A DNA stretch of 64,000 nt. It comes from Chelydra serpentina (Eukaryota > Chordata > Testudines > Chelydridae). Below are positions 1 through 12,100 of the stretch, one piece after another. The DNA is taken from contig JBAIAC010000059.1 of assembly GCA_037349315.1 (NCBI GenBank), positions 14,540,501 through 14,604,500 on the forward strand, written 5' to 3'. The translations under genes were made by a program, and so were the position numbers. Under the pieces are notes generated by a model. That model made no database searches and was not told the origin of the DNA. It saw nothing but the letters and a program-made list of their open reading frames with translations. Positions within the stretch are counted from its first letter, which is position 1. Every line of letters begins with the position of its first letter.

Positions 1-399
1 CATACACATATAGACACATTCATACAAAGAAAAGCATGATTCATTTTTCGATTAATTATATGTGACTAGAAAGTTCAGACAACCACAGCTCAGGAAAATC
101 TAATATTATCCTCTCAGTCAGACATGAATGATAGAAGTTCTTTCTGTTTTTTTTCTTTCACACAGCTTACACTCACTGAAATCCTGACTCTGACTAAACT
201 CTGGGCTGAATTCTGCCCTCAGTTTACATACATGCAACTCACACAAAGGCAATAGTGTGGCTGGTGTGTAAAGACAGAATTTAGCTCAACGTGTTTAATC
301 AACACAATTTCCACACAAGAAACACTCCTGAGCAGTCACTAACTTTCCGAGGACTTGTCTGGATGAGCAGTTAGTGCACAGCAAGCTGGGGTGTAAATT

Positions 400-3160
400 T
401 GAAGCACACTAGCAGAACGAGGAGATGCTCATAGGACAGTGGGATCAATCTGTCTGAGCCAACAACCTCCTGGAACAAATGGAGGAACTGAGAGGACTGA
501 AGTTGATGGTCCAGGAGAGGGCAGAGAAGTATGAAAAGCACAAAAGCATGGACATTGAAGTATAAAGCATAGTGACCGCTGACCAGGAAGCTTGAGTCCC
601 CACAGAAGAATGGAGTAAGGATTCAAGCACCTAGGAAGATGGTGTAAGGGTGTGGAATCACCATCCAGTGAAGGACTTGGTATTGACAGCCACCGTTACG
701 ACAGTTGTGTCTACTATAGAGACTGCAGTATTTGTAGTAGCTTTTATGTCTACCCAACAAACCCAACTCCTACTGGAATAGGAAAAGGTAGAAGATAGGG
801 TTGTGGTAGTGGATAGGTTCAAGAGGAAATGGTGCAAATGCACATGCTACAGGTCCAAAAGATTAAGGCCTTGCAAGAGCACAAACAAAGTGCTCCTCAA
901 AGGAGCAGATTTTAGCCCAAGCTATACCGCAGGAACAGGACCTCAGAACTGAAAAAGATACCGTGGAACAGCAGTGTTTGTTGCTGCAGAAGGATCTGAG
1001 TAAGCTTCAGAACTTGCTTACAGTCCATATGGGGCTGAAGTCCAGCATAGCTAAAATTAAAGACCTGGGAAGGCTGAAGTAGCCATCCTGAAAAAAGGGT
1101 TGGACTCATGCAGAGTGCAATCACTGCAACATAAAGATGGATTGAGCCAGCAGGGACCACAGGCTGATGAAATTCAGAGCTGCCCTGCCCTAGGTCCAAT
1201 GATACAGGATCACAACTAAGCTTCAAGGCAAAGCCACAACCTGACCTCTGCTAAAAAGAAGAGCTCTACCAAAGGAAAAAGGATAATTTTTATCTTCCTA
1301 ACCTACTGAATGCCATTCATAAAATAGTGCGGGCGCAAAAAGAACAAGTAGTGGATGTTGCCAAGTCAGATACTAAAAGCTGTGGGCAAAATGGTGCAAT
1401 CCCTGGTTTTTGGTAACCCTGAAAGGGATCTGAACCTCAATAGATATACCCTTAACTCTGAAGGATGTTATCCCAGGAGACTCCTCTTCAGGAGGTCTGG
1501 ATGCCACATAAGAAAAGTTTTTGTGGTGAAATCTCAGTTCTATTAACCACACTGGAGATGGTAAAGAGCTTCAACTATCTAATAATTGCATAGTAATTAT
1601 GACATACCATGGACTATGGAGGACTACGTACACTGAATTAGCTACCTACACCCGAAGGAACCTCAGGCCTTGGTCACTTCATATTTTTCTGAGGAAGATA
1701 AAGATATTGCCCAGGAGTTGGTTAATTTGACACTGGTAGCTAAATAAGAAGAGCCACCTTGGTTGGGTAACTTTGGCTGAGCCCACCTTTCAACATAGAT
1801 TGGCTCTGCAGGGATGATGTGTTCAGTGCTAATTAAGGAAGGAGCACCTGGACCCTAAACAAAGGCTGAGGAGACCTCAATGGGAAGAGGCTCTGGAGGG
1901 GAGGGGAGTTCCCAGGGAGCCTGAATTATAAAAGCTCTCCAGGCAGAGAGGCCTGAGGGAAAAGAGCCTGACCAAGTAGGGTAAAGATGGTAAGGGAGGG
2001 GTTGTTACCCTCGGACAGGATCACCACCCTAAATCCTCTCTGTGTGAGGAGGAATGTGACAGGGTGTACCTGACCTCTCCCCAGGAAGCAGTGAAGTGAC
2101 AGGAAAGGAGCAGCAAAGTTAGGTCCTCCAGGCTTGCCTAGAGAGACTTCACAGAAGCAGGCAATCAAAGCCCAGTTGGCTCAGATAAAAGGAGCTGCAG
2201 GGCCTTAGCAATACAGTTCTTGGCTGGGACCAGAGGAATGAAGAAGGGGGCTCTTCTCTGGCCAGAGGAGCTCTACAAGAAGCCAGAGTCTATGGTGGGT
2301 TGAACTTGCACTGAGCCTGCAGAGGGAGAAGGACCTAAAGATGGTGGGCCTGAGACAGAACTGTGGAGATAGAAACAGCCCAGTAGAAACAGACTCAGGG
2401 AACTTGTGGCAAAAGAGTGAAGTAAGCAGTGTGTGGCTGCTGCGTATAGGGTGCCTGGGTTGGAACCCAGAGTAGTGGGCAGGCCAAGGTTCTCCTACAG
2501 GCTATAGCTAAAGTGGAGTAAACACCAAGAAGGGGACAAGCCTTCTTTGGAAGCTAGAAAAAGGGCTGAATTTGCAGGGACAAGAGCCAAGCAGGGCTAG
2601 CGCTACCATTAGGCAACCCTAGGCGGTCGCCTAGGGTGCCAGGATTTGGGGGGCGTCATCTCAGGTACCTTGGTGGCCACCAGTGGGAGCAGCTGCCGCC
2701 GAGATCCCTGGTGGCCGAAGAAGCTGCTGCTGAAGTGCCGCCGACATCCCCGACGGCCGAAGAAGCTGCTGCCAAGGACTCCGGCAGCACTTTGGCAGCA
2801 GCTTCTTCGGCCGCCGGGGAGCTCGGCGGCATTTCGGCGGCAGCCTCTCCCGCTGCCGGCTAGGGCGGCAAAAAAGCTGGTTCCACCCCTGGAGCCAAGA
2901 CCCTAGTGTGGGCAAACATACCGTTAGTTATTGGACTATTTGATACCCCGGAAGGGGTTCCTTTGGACTTTGTGATTTGGCCAGAGGGCCAAGCCACTCA
3001 AAACCCACCAAGGTTGGATAGTAGCCCACAGGGGGTGCCAGCGGCTAGGAGTCACTCAAGAAGTGAGTCCCCCCATTACAGATGCGATATGGGACTGTTG
3101 CACAAGATGCGTGACACTTGGCAACCCTGTCAACCAATAATAAAAAGTTGACTATTCAAG
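400..3160. mobile_element. Degraded interspersed element, probably retroelement-derived
   Basis: This tract differs from its surroundings: it is less AT-rich and full of short broken ORFs. One plus-strand stretch around 910-1070 reads as a coiled-coil-like peptide (QEQDLRTEKDTVEQQCLLLQ, then KDLSKLQNLL) with stops on both sides. The 2930-3140 part resembles sequence I associate with turtle dispersed repeats. A hAT-like MITE (2592-2891) was inserted into it later. Family, orientation and borders are uncertain, and no intact protein is encoded. Confidence 0.35.
2592..2891. mobile_element. GC-rich non-autonomous hAT-like element with 8-bp TSD
   Basis: The 300-bp element begins CAGGGCTAGCGCTACC and ends GGTTCCACCCCTG, a short imperfect terminal inverted repeat. 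It is flanked by perfect 8-bp direct repeats GAGCCAAG (2584-2591 and 2892-2899). CAGGG termini with 8-bp duplications are the hAT hallmark. It is homologous to the copy at 36691-36935, with the shared CTAGGGTGCCAGGATTTGGG core and GGCGGCAAAAAAGCTGG near the end. Confidence 0.85.
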
Positions 3161-5499
3161 AGCTCTAAAGTGCCCTAACAATTAATTAATATTCCACCAG
3201 CATAATTCCACCAGCAGGAACATTCTCCAGGAACAAATTAATTCCACTAGGCCAGCCAGTGAATCCTCTACAATGGGGCCACTAGATGCTACAGTAATGC
3301 TAATAATAAGCACAGGGTACATCAGTTTTGTTGTACCGCTCTTTTTCCTGTCAGCTGGTTGGGATGTTATTCATGGCACTGGCATACACTCACAATAACT
3401 GGTATTTTCAATATCCCTCCCTCCTGATACCCCCATCCCCTTGATTCATGAGTGGATCATTGTGGGAAAAGTCTGAGGAGTTTGCAAAGTGGGTGAGAGA
3501 AGCCCCAGAGGCAGGTCTGTGTGTGGGGCCAGGGAATTTCACGGGCCATATGACTTTGCATAATGGAGGGAAGCAAGTGCACCATGCACTGACCTTACAG
3601 AAGGCCCAACACTGTGGTAGTGACCATGAAGTGACTCTTTTGCTGGTGCAGCCTGTGGAGATGATTCTTTACTTCTCAAGCCCAGGTACTTGAGCTTGCA
3701 AAAGTGAGAAGCATTTATCCCATAGGATTTTATTCACTCAAAAATGCCATTTTTGCTTCTAATAATTCTCCTCTCCACCCCCCTGGACATTATTTAAATG
3801 AACGCAGGAGTCTAATAAGGTGGCAGTGAATTTGATTCAGTACAGGTTGAATTTGATGAAGGAAGCTAGAAATAAGTATACCCTTAGCACTGATCTTTAG
3901 GTTGCACATAAATAGGTGTTAGAAATAATGTCTGATACTTCAGAAGAAAAGGGAGCATTCTGGGCGTCTCTAGATGGCATATTGTTATGAATTCTTAGAT
4001 TGTTGAAATCAACCTAGTTCTTTGGCTTTACAAGAGAGAGAGAGAGCTGTTATCACTTATTTTATCCAGTGTAATATTACAGAGATGGAACTTGCATTTG
4101 GTCTTAGCTTGTCAATGTGATGCTCTTTGTCTTTGAATGTGGCCTATTCAGTTTGTAGCTTAAACCAGTGGGAATTTTGGTCTTGTAGTTAAACTGTCCA
4201 ATAAGTGACAGAAAACTTGAAATGGGTATAACTTACAAAGGACATTTCAAATGCTCTAAAGAAAATTACAGCCTTTCTGTTTAGTGTTTTCTTGTTTTTC
4301 TGATGTTGTTACTGTGTTCCCAGTAAGAGAGCCCCAGAGTGGAGAAGTTCTTGTTTTTTGTTTTAAATCATACTGAATTAGGGTCTAGGGTCTGAATTAT
4401 AGTCACACAACTTGGTTTACAAAATGCTAATTCATCCAGTGTACACAAAGAACAAGTGCTGTGATGAATTCATTTAATGCAATAATTTAATTTTTCCTCT
4501 GCATTCCTGCAGAGAAAAAAATGGTGGCACCAACCAGTTTGTCCAGGATATGACTGTCAATGATGAGCTGCTCCCCTGACTCAGATAATCTAGCACACAT
4601 ATATTACAATGGTGAGCAACAGATATGACTTTTCTGAGTAAATTGGACTAGTCTAGTGGATTTTCTCAGGGAAATTCTCTGCATGCATGTAGCAGAAAAG
4701 AACTTTTATTCTTAAAAACTACTTACTTTTCAAAGAAACCAACATCAGCCTGGCAGCAATACTTATGATTATTTCTTGCCCAAAGACAGTAAATGTCAAA
4801 ATTTGGCTTAAAAAAAAGAGATAATTTTAGATGTTATGGGGTCTTCAAGGGATCCCTCTCCCCTTTTCTATCCAATTAGCGTGTTTTTCTCCACAATTTC
4901 TGCACAGAAATAGGAGTTTGCACAAGTAGAACTCAATGCAAGCTGGAGTCTTAAGGATAACAATGAAGAGTCTACTTCCTACTATTGTATATAACTAAAG
5001 AGTCACATTTTTTAAAAATTCTTATTTCTCATTCTATAAATCTGTTTTTCACTGGTGGCAACTGAAACTTCTGAAATCCAATAATGTGTCTTTGGGGCCT
5101 TTTTGAATTCCCATCATCAAATGGTACATCAAATTGCAAAAGAAAAAAATGTACGAAAACTTATGTGGATTCATTGAAGAATTGTTACTCTGTTCTAACA
5201 GTTCATTTATCACATAGTGTGTATTTTCCAAGTATTTTTGTAAATTTAAATAATTCCATGTATTTATGTATTAAGTCCATCTTTGCTGTTCCACATCTCC
5301 ATTTATTTATCCTTGATATGTTGGTTTCAGGGTTTTATTTTACATTTTGTATTTGTTGCTATATTTTGTGCTGGTGAAAAAGAATTCTCCCTTTCTTTAT
5401 ATATTGTTGGAATCCCCAGATATTTTCCCGTATGCTTCTTGAAGTTCCAATTTTTTATCTATTACATCATTTACTACCTTTATAATCATGAGTAAGAAA

Positions 5500-5600
5500 T
5501 GTAAGTCCTGATTCTGTAAATATGCATGCATGTGCTTAACTTTACTCTTGTGAGTAGTCCCTTTGAAGGCAATGGGGCCACTCACAGTGCAGAAGGTTAA
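5500..5600. repeat. Palindromic short interspersed repeat
   Basis: The left part GCATGTGCTTAACTTTACTC mirrors GCAGAAGGTTAAGCATGTG on the right, with GAGTAGTCCCTTTGAAGGCAA in between. It looks like an old foldback MITE family common in reptiles. Borders are approximate. Confidence 0.5.
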
Positions 5601-5689
5601 GCATGTGGGAGGAGAAAATACTGAGTATCAAAGAGCTCTTTAATCTAGCAAAAAAGAAATAAGAACCAGTGGATCAAAGTTAGTCGGAC

Positions 5690-5860
5690 AAATTCAAGTT
5701 AAAAATAAGGGACAATTTTTTAACAGTGAGGGTTTTAACCATTGGAACAAACTGCCAAAGGAAGTAGTGGATTCCCCATCTCTTGATGTCTTCAAAACAA
5801 GACTGGATGCTTTTTTGGAAGATATGCTTTAGTCAAACACAAGTTACAAAGGTAAAAAAC
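5690..5860 (+). mobile_element. CR1-like LINE 3' UTR fragment
   Basis: It contains TTAACAGTGAGGG, AACCATTGGAACAAACTGCC and GTGGATTCCCCATCTCTTG. The same phrase order occurs at 18880 and 19331 and is typical of the CR1 3' untranslated region. Truncated at both ends. Confidence 0.65.
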
Positions 5861-6042
5861 TTGTATTAGGAACAAAAAATATATTTTTGAGTTTCCAAAA
5901 GGATTTAAAATACTGCTGCTGCTTTTTAAAGAAAAATGTGTTACAAAATTACAAATTATATAAAAGAGCAGTGAAAAGATTTATAAATGTATAGATCTGA
6001 AAAATATATTTGCATTGAAATATACTTGATGTTTTTTGACAG

Positions 6043-6150
6043 CCTTGTTAAACATGGCGATGCATGCTTTGAGCCAGATGAATGCCCATGTTCATGGAAA
6101 GGAAAAGAGTACTTCCCAGGTGACAAAGTCATTTCTTCCTGTCATACCTG
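6043..6150 (+). CDS. OTOG: Otogelin exon w1: end of TIL / start of E' module
   Basis: The exon lies between acceptor TTTTGACAG and donor GTAAGC. It starts with one base completing a codon and ends with two bases (TG) of a Cys codon. It reads [18 protein letters not shown], then [17 protein letters not shown]. The CxPxxCPC core followed by a G-x-x-Y-x-PGD turn is the standard exit from a TIL module in vWF and mucins. This is the first exon I can support. The preceding exon must end in phase 2 and was not found in 1-6042. Confidence 0.88.
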
Positions 6151-9100
6151 GTAAGCAGAAATCTATCTGGCTGTTTAATCTCATGTTAGAACTTCCCTTA
6201 TCTGATAATTAGTTATTTTTCTGTTTTGCTTTGCTGTTCTTGATTATATTTTTCAAACCAGTTTCTAGTATTCCATCTCCAGTAATTTTATTTTTACATT
6301 TGTTTCAAATAAATGTTAAAAATAGAACTTTTTTTTAGACCTGGAACATTATCACAAGAGACTCCCAAGTGACAGAAAACAGCATATTATTTGGAAAAAG
6401 GGAGTTGCATTATAGGCAGGAGTTAGAAGAATCATAATCTTGACTATCAGAATCCCAAGGTAATTAGATATCATTGTATAAAACACAAACACATAGGGCC
6501 AAATTGAGAGGTGAAGTAAATGGCAGGGTAAGTTGCACGTTGGTAAGACAGCCTAAATGGGTATATATTGGTATAAGTTACATGCCAAGGGGTCAGAAAG
6601 GGAGACTGTATTGCAACCAACAAGAGTGCAAAATAAAGTAGAAATGGACCCTGCTTTCATTTGCACCCACTTCTACCTTTCTGATAATTGCTTCTCCTGT
6701 TAAAACCATTCACTTCTACTCCTTCAGTTCATAATATATGAATAAGTTTAATTCAATATGATTAGTCACCATATACAGTACTATCTATTGTATCAGATAT
6801 TTCACAGGATGAATCCAACCCATAGTTTATTCATGAAATGAAACTTCCATTCATTTAATCAACAGGTATATCGGAGTTATTCATTTTCAAACTAAATATA
6901 TTACATGTGGCATAGATACATATTAATACAAAGAAAATAAATATATAACATACTATATTTAGTTTAACTGTTGCTGCTATGCTCCAATTATATCAAGGAG
7001 CTGAGTCCTGAAGGCCTTTTTTGGGGAAAAATTTCCCAAAGTGCCCAACTTCCATTTGCAAAAGAGACTTGGGGATTCTAGCTCCTAAGTCTCATTGAAA
7101 GCCTTCTAAATGCTTGTCACCTTTGAAAACGGAATTTAGGTTCTAAGGCTCACATAATTAAATATACTTAGTTGCCTGTCTTCAGTTAGGCACCTAAATA
7201 CCTTTGAGGATCTGGGTCTAAATCACTTGGGCAAATCTAAATTTTTTCTATCATGCAAAACTCCCTTAAATTAAGGACGGAGTAAGGACTGCTGGAACTA
7301 GACTGACTACAAATGTGTCACTAGCTGATTCCAAGATTCAGCCTCCGTTCAAACAACTATATTGTATGCAAGCTATTCCTTGTTACATGTCTTTGATTTT
7401 TTTATTGATGTGAACTACTATGTAACATATTAAATTGATAGTGAGGCCATTTTCTTTTTACTGGTTCAATATAAGAAATGCCGGTGTCTGATACATTATG
7501 GAACCTACAGATTCAACATACAGTTCAATGGATGTAAATTCAAACTGTATCAATTCAACATGTAATATTTTTTTTCAGGGTGGGTTTTATTGATATCATT
7601 ACTACATAACATTTCAGAATGCAATCTAGCCACACTCCTAACACTTTATAGAACTATATTTTTACTGGTTTTGCTTTTTTATTAATATTTCTAATATTTG
7701 AAAAATGATCAGTAAAATAACTGTGATTATTTGTCACTTTCAGTACTTGATATTACACTATTGATCATACTTTTTCAGTATCTGCCAGCATGGGTCATTT
7801 CAATGCATCTTTCATCCCTGCCCATCAATGTGTACTGTGTACGGGGATCGGCATTACAGGACATTTGATGGACTCACATTTGACTTCATTGGAGCGTGTA
7901 AGGTTCATCTAGTTAAGGTGAGAATTTTTTTTAAAGTCTCCCCAAATCCAGTTAAAAAATAAAAAAATAGGGGAAATATCTGCAACTTGCAAGTCTTGTA
8001 AAGATTTTTTTGCTACTTTTTCAAAAATCTCCACTTAATTTAATATCACATTGTTTCCTTTGTATGATTCACATTATAATGCAAATAATTTCTTTTTGTG
8101 TTATATGCTAATGTTGAACAAAACATATCAGCAGGAAAAAGACAGAATGTACAGTCACATCTATGGAAACAAATGAAAGCAGATGGGGCCTGAGGATCTC
8201 CAGGCTTCTATGACATGCAGAATACAATTCAGCTTCCATTCCACCTACTGCTTACCTGTACTTTATGTTGATGTTTCATCTGTCACTTTATGAACTTTGT
8301 TGCTGCTAACCTTTGGACCACGAATTAGTTAGAATGGTTTGAGGTTCACCCAGGCCAGTAAGGAGTTCAGTCAACATCTGCCTTGTAATCCTGGGTATCT
8401 TGTGGCTGTGCATCTTTGTTCCAGAACTCTTACCCCAACAGCCCACAAGCCTCAACGTGGCTTTGCCCAACTTGTTTACTTCTTGCAGGCTGACCTTAGT
8501 ACCCTTCTAGTCCTGAATTTGCCCCAAAATCATCCTACTGCAGGGACCGGTCCCTCACACTAATACTTTTTCTGTGAGGTTCTAGTGAAACATTCCAACT
8601 TGTCAGCTTACTAGAAGCACACATTTTACTGAATTTATGCAGCATCATTGATTTATAATTAAATCAGACGAGTTTATTAACAAAGGAGCATGGCTTAAGT
8701 GATACCAAGTAAAAGAGATAAAGGTAGAGACATAAGCACATAAAAGTGAAAAACACGCATCTAAAAGGCTAAAACGTAATTTAGCAAAATGGTTTATCTG
8801 ACCCACAGCCTCCCTTCCAGTTCTTCACTGGATGACCTGGCTGGGACCCATCACAGAGATCAAATTGCTTGGTTCCTTTGTTTCCTTACAGCGAAGAATA
8901 AAGTTGGAGTCTCTCTCTGTCCCTTATATTACCAAGGAATTGTCTTTGCCTTACAAGTCAGGAAGGCCTCCTGGGGATTCAGTTTCCTGTGTCTCTCTGG
9001 TGTGCAGGAGCCATGTTAATTCTCTGTCTTTTGAGTTCCGGCTCTAGATAACCCCTCTGGTTTAACCTGGTGGCTTTGTTTATGACTAATATGTAAATTG

Positions 9101-12100
9101 AGGTATGTGTAGGCAGTAGCGTAGGCAGGTCTGGAGCACAGGGGGAGCGGCGCTATAAAAAGGCGCCTCCCCGCTCCCCCTGTACTCACCGGGCGGCGCT
9201 TTAAAGGGCCTGGGGCTCCAGCCGCTGCGGAGTCCCGGGCCCTTTAAAGCGCCGCCGGAGCTCCGGCAGCGAGGCTCTGGTGGTGCTTTAAAAGGCCCGC
9301 GGCTCCCTGCAGTGGCCGGAGCCCCAGGCCTTTTAAAGCACGCCCCCCCCCCCCCGCCCCCAGCCCGGCTCTGGCAGCGGGTCTCGAGCGGGGATTTAAA
9401 AGGCCTGCAGCTCTTGCAGTCGCGGGGAGCCGCGGGCCTTTTAAATCCCCGCCCGAGCCCAGCTCAGGCAGCGGGGCTCGGGCGGTGCTTTAAAAGATGC
9501 CGCTTCCCCTCACAGGGGGAGCAGCTGCTCCCCCTGCTCCCCCCCCAGCTACGCTACTGTGTGCAGGACAGATCTGTTTATTACCTTTATCTAGCCTACG
9601 CTGTCTTTGTCTTAAACATGTTCTTGTAACATCATACAGAGGGAACTAATAACTTCACATAGAAGGTTAAGACATGCATTTTACAGTTATATTAATAACC
9701 AGCATGTTATTAGCTTTCATATGATACGTCACAAGGCATATTTTGTACAAATATTATTGCAGTCATGTGTAGGGTATGAATACAGGAGTGCCTAGGGTGA
9801 AATATACTTATAGCACTTGAGGTTACTGCTATGGAAAAGAAAAAAATAATCATGCATAACTATAGCAGTGTATTATTGATTCAGTTTATATATTTTGTCT
9901 TTTTTTTCTGCAGAGCACTTCAATTACTAGTTTTTCAGTCATTACAGAAAACGTAAACTGCTTTAATACTGGAATAATTTGCAGAAAGTATATTTCCATT
10001 AATGTTGGAAAATCTTTTATAACATTTGATGATGACACTGGAAATCCAGTAAGTTTCACTTTTTAGCCCCGCAAAAAGGGAAAATGTGTATTTGGGATTG
10101 GATGGTCTTGTTTATATACAAATACTTAAAAACTATACTAATTAACCTGCAAATGCTTGAATCTCTTATATAATAAATGCTGATTGCATTTGGCTAGTCC
10201 ATTGGAATCACTGGGTGAAATCTAGGCCCTGTGTTATGCAAAAGGTCAGACTGATGATCATAATGCTCGTTTCTGACCTTAAAATCTATGGGTGAAAGCC
10301 TGGCCCCATTTAAGTCAATGGAAGTTTTGCCATTAACTTCACTGATCAGGACACTCAAATGCATGAGGACAGACATAGGGATGGGCTTTAAGAGGCAGGT
10401 TGCAACTTTATTCCACTTAGTGCCCCTTTTTGTTGTTATCTATCTCATCTTCCCATAACAGGCATTTAGGTGGATCCACTGTGGGATTTATAGGGCTCCT
10501 ATCATAAAGCTTATAACTGTCTACCCCTAAGATTCAGCTTGCTTTGCTGAATCCTCTTACTCTTCCCCTACAAAGGCGACAAAAGGTACCAAAGAAGAAC
10601 CTTTTTCTATGAAGACTCCAGGTCTCCCCTTTTCCCTTAGGCCTGAGGCCCATCAGCGAAATCCCAGATCTCTTATTTCTGATCACTGGCCCTTTTTGTC
10701 CACGCTGGATGCCGGCTGCAATTTATGATGTACTAAACATTTGTACAATTTCCAATATTAAACTTCTAAATCCTATTTCAATCCTTTCCTGTCCATGGTG
10801 CTATGAGGAAGGTGAAAAAAAAAAACTTCCAGCTTCAGACAATTTGGTTCCAATGGGAAAAATTTCTTCCTGACCCCTAAAACAGAAAGTCAGTTGGACC
10901 CACAGTATCCTAAAAAACACTGTTCCTGTACTAGATATCTATGGGGAGGGAGGGTGGGTTCAGCTAAAGTGGGGCAAGAAGATTGAGCGGTCCCAGGCAA
11001 TGGTTTCAATTAATGATTGTGTGGAACAAGAAACCAATGGTGCCCATTTCTCTCTGGCCAGGCAACACAACGCCCAGGGAGAGGAGGGGCCTACCTCTGC
11101 CTACACTTCTCCTTTAATTCTAAAGCTGTCTGGCACCTTGTGGTTCCAGTCAAGTCTCCCACCCATTAAAGTGGCAATTCATCCTATGAATCTGGATTTC
11201 AGAATACTTCCATACAATTGCATAAAATAGGTGCCAGTTTCTAGTGTGCTTGGCTGGTTTGGGCACGGTTTGGGCTGATTTTTCATTACTGTAGGTCAGA
11301 TTCTGCTATCTTTATACTAGATGTTATTACTACTATAATAAATATGATATAATATAATACAATATAATATATAAAAGCTTTACTCAGTGTGAGAAAAGCT
11401 GGCAGACTCTGTCCCTATATAGTTCAAGAAAGCACTCAAATATATGGTTACATTAATGTATATTCAGGAAAGCACTTAAGCACATGCTTAAGTCTTGTTG
11501 AGTTCAATGGAAAGTCAATCACTTTTGAAAATCTCACCCCATGGAGCAGCTGAGTTTAATTTTGTAGCTCTCAGGCACCTGTTCAGCATTTTAGTATCCT
11601 ACCCACTCAGACTCTCCTTATCGATCCTGAAAATGTGAAAAGTCATAGATGTTTGTTTAAAAAAACAAACCCAAAACACTCAAAAAAACCCGTATAAAAC
11701 AGGTAATCCATAACAAATCCAGCATTAATCATGGTAAAAATCCCCTGTACATTTATTCCTCTGTGATAATCACTCAGTATTGGGACAAATTTTTGAATCA
11801 TCCCCATCGTTCATATTATTGATGTAGTTTGTTTCCTGACAAGCAGACACCTTTTAAATACTTTATTTACATTATGTGATGGCTTATTTTGTTTTGAACA
11901 GAGTCCATCTAGTTACATAGACAAACTACAAAAAATACACTTATGGAAAGCTGGATTTTTCACACTTGTTCATTTTCCTAATGAACACATCACCGTTCTG
12001 TGGGATCAGAGAACAACTATTCACATACAGACTGGACCTCAGTGGCAGGTAAGCAGAGATCAACACACCTAAAGTCATTTGTACAGTATTGAAAGACTAA

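Larger units (their letters stand above)
1..6042 (+). other. Intron upstream of exon w1 (window start)
   Basis: No supportable exon. It holds a mobile-element-like tract (about 400-3160), a hAT-like MITE, palindromic short repeats, a CR1 3' fragment and AT-rich unique sequence. The phase of w1 requires an upstream exon ending with two bases of a codon. None with a Cys-rich reading was found here. Confidence 0.7.

Noticed and set aside
2636..2915. Overlapping 75-86 codon ORFs on both strands
   Set aside because: They are contained in the 300-bp GC-rich hAT-like element.
3448..3693. 81-codon ORF that could be an upstream exon
   Set aside because: It has only two cysteines and no VWD, C8 or TIL motif, no convincing splice sites in the phase needed by exon w1, and no repeat of the otogelin pattern.
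4512..4580. Exon-like segment after CTGCAG reading KKWWHQPVCPGYDCQ
   Set aside because: The reading meets a stop straight after, has no GT donor in frame and does not supply the phase-2 end that w1 requires.
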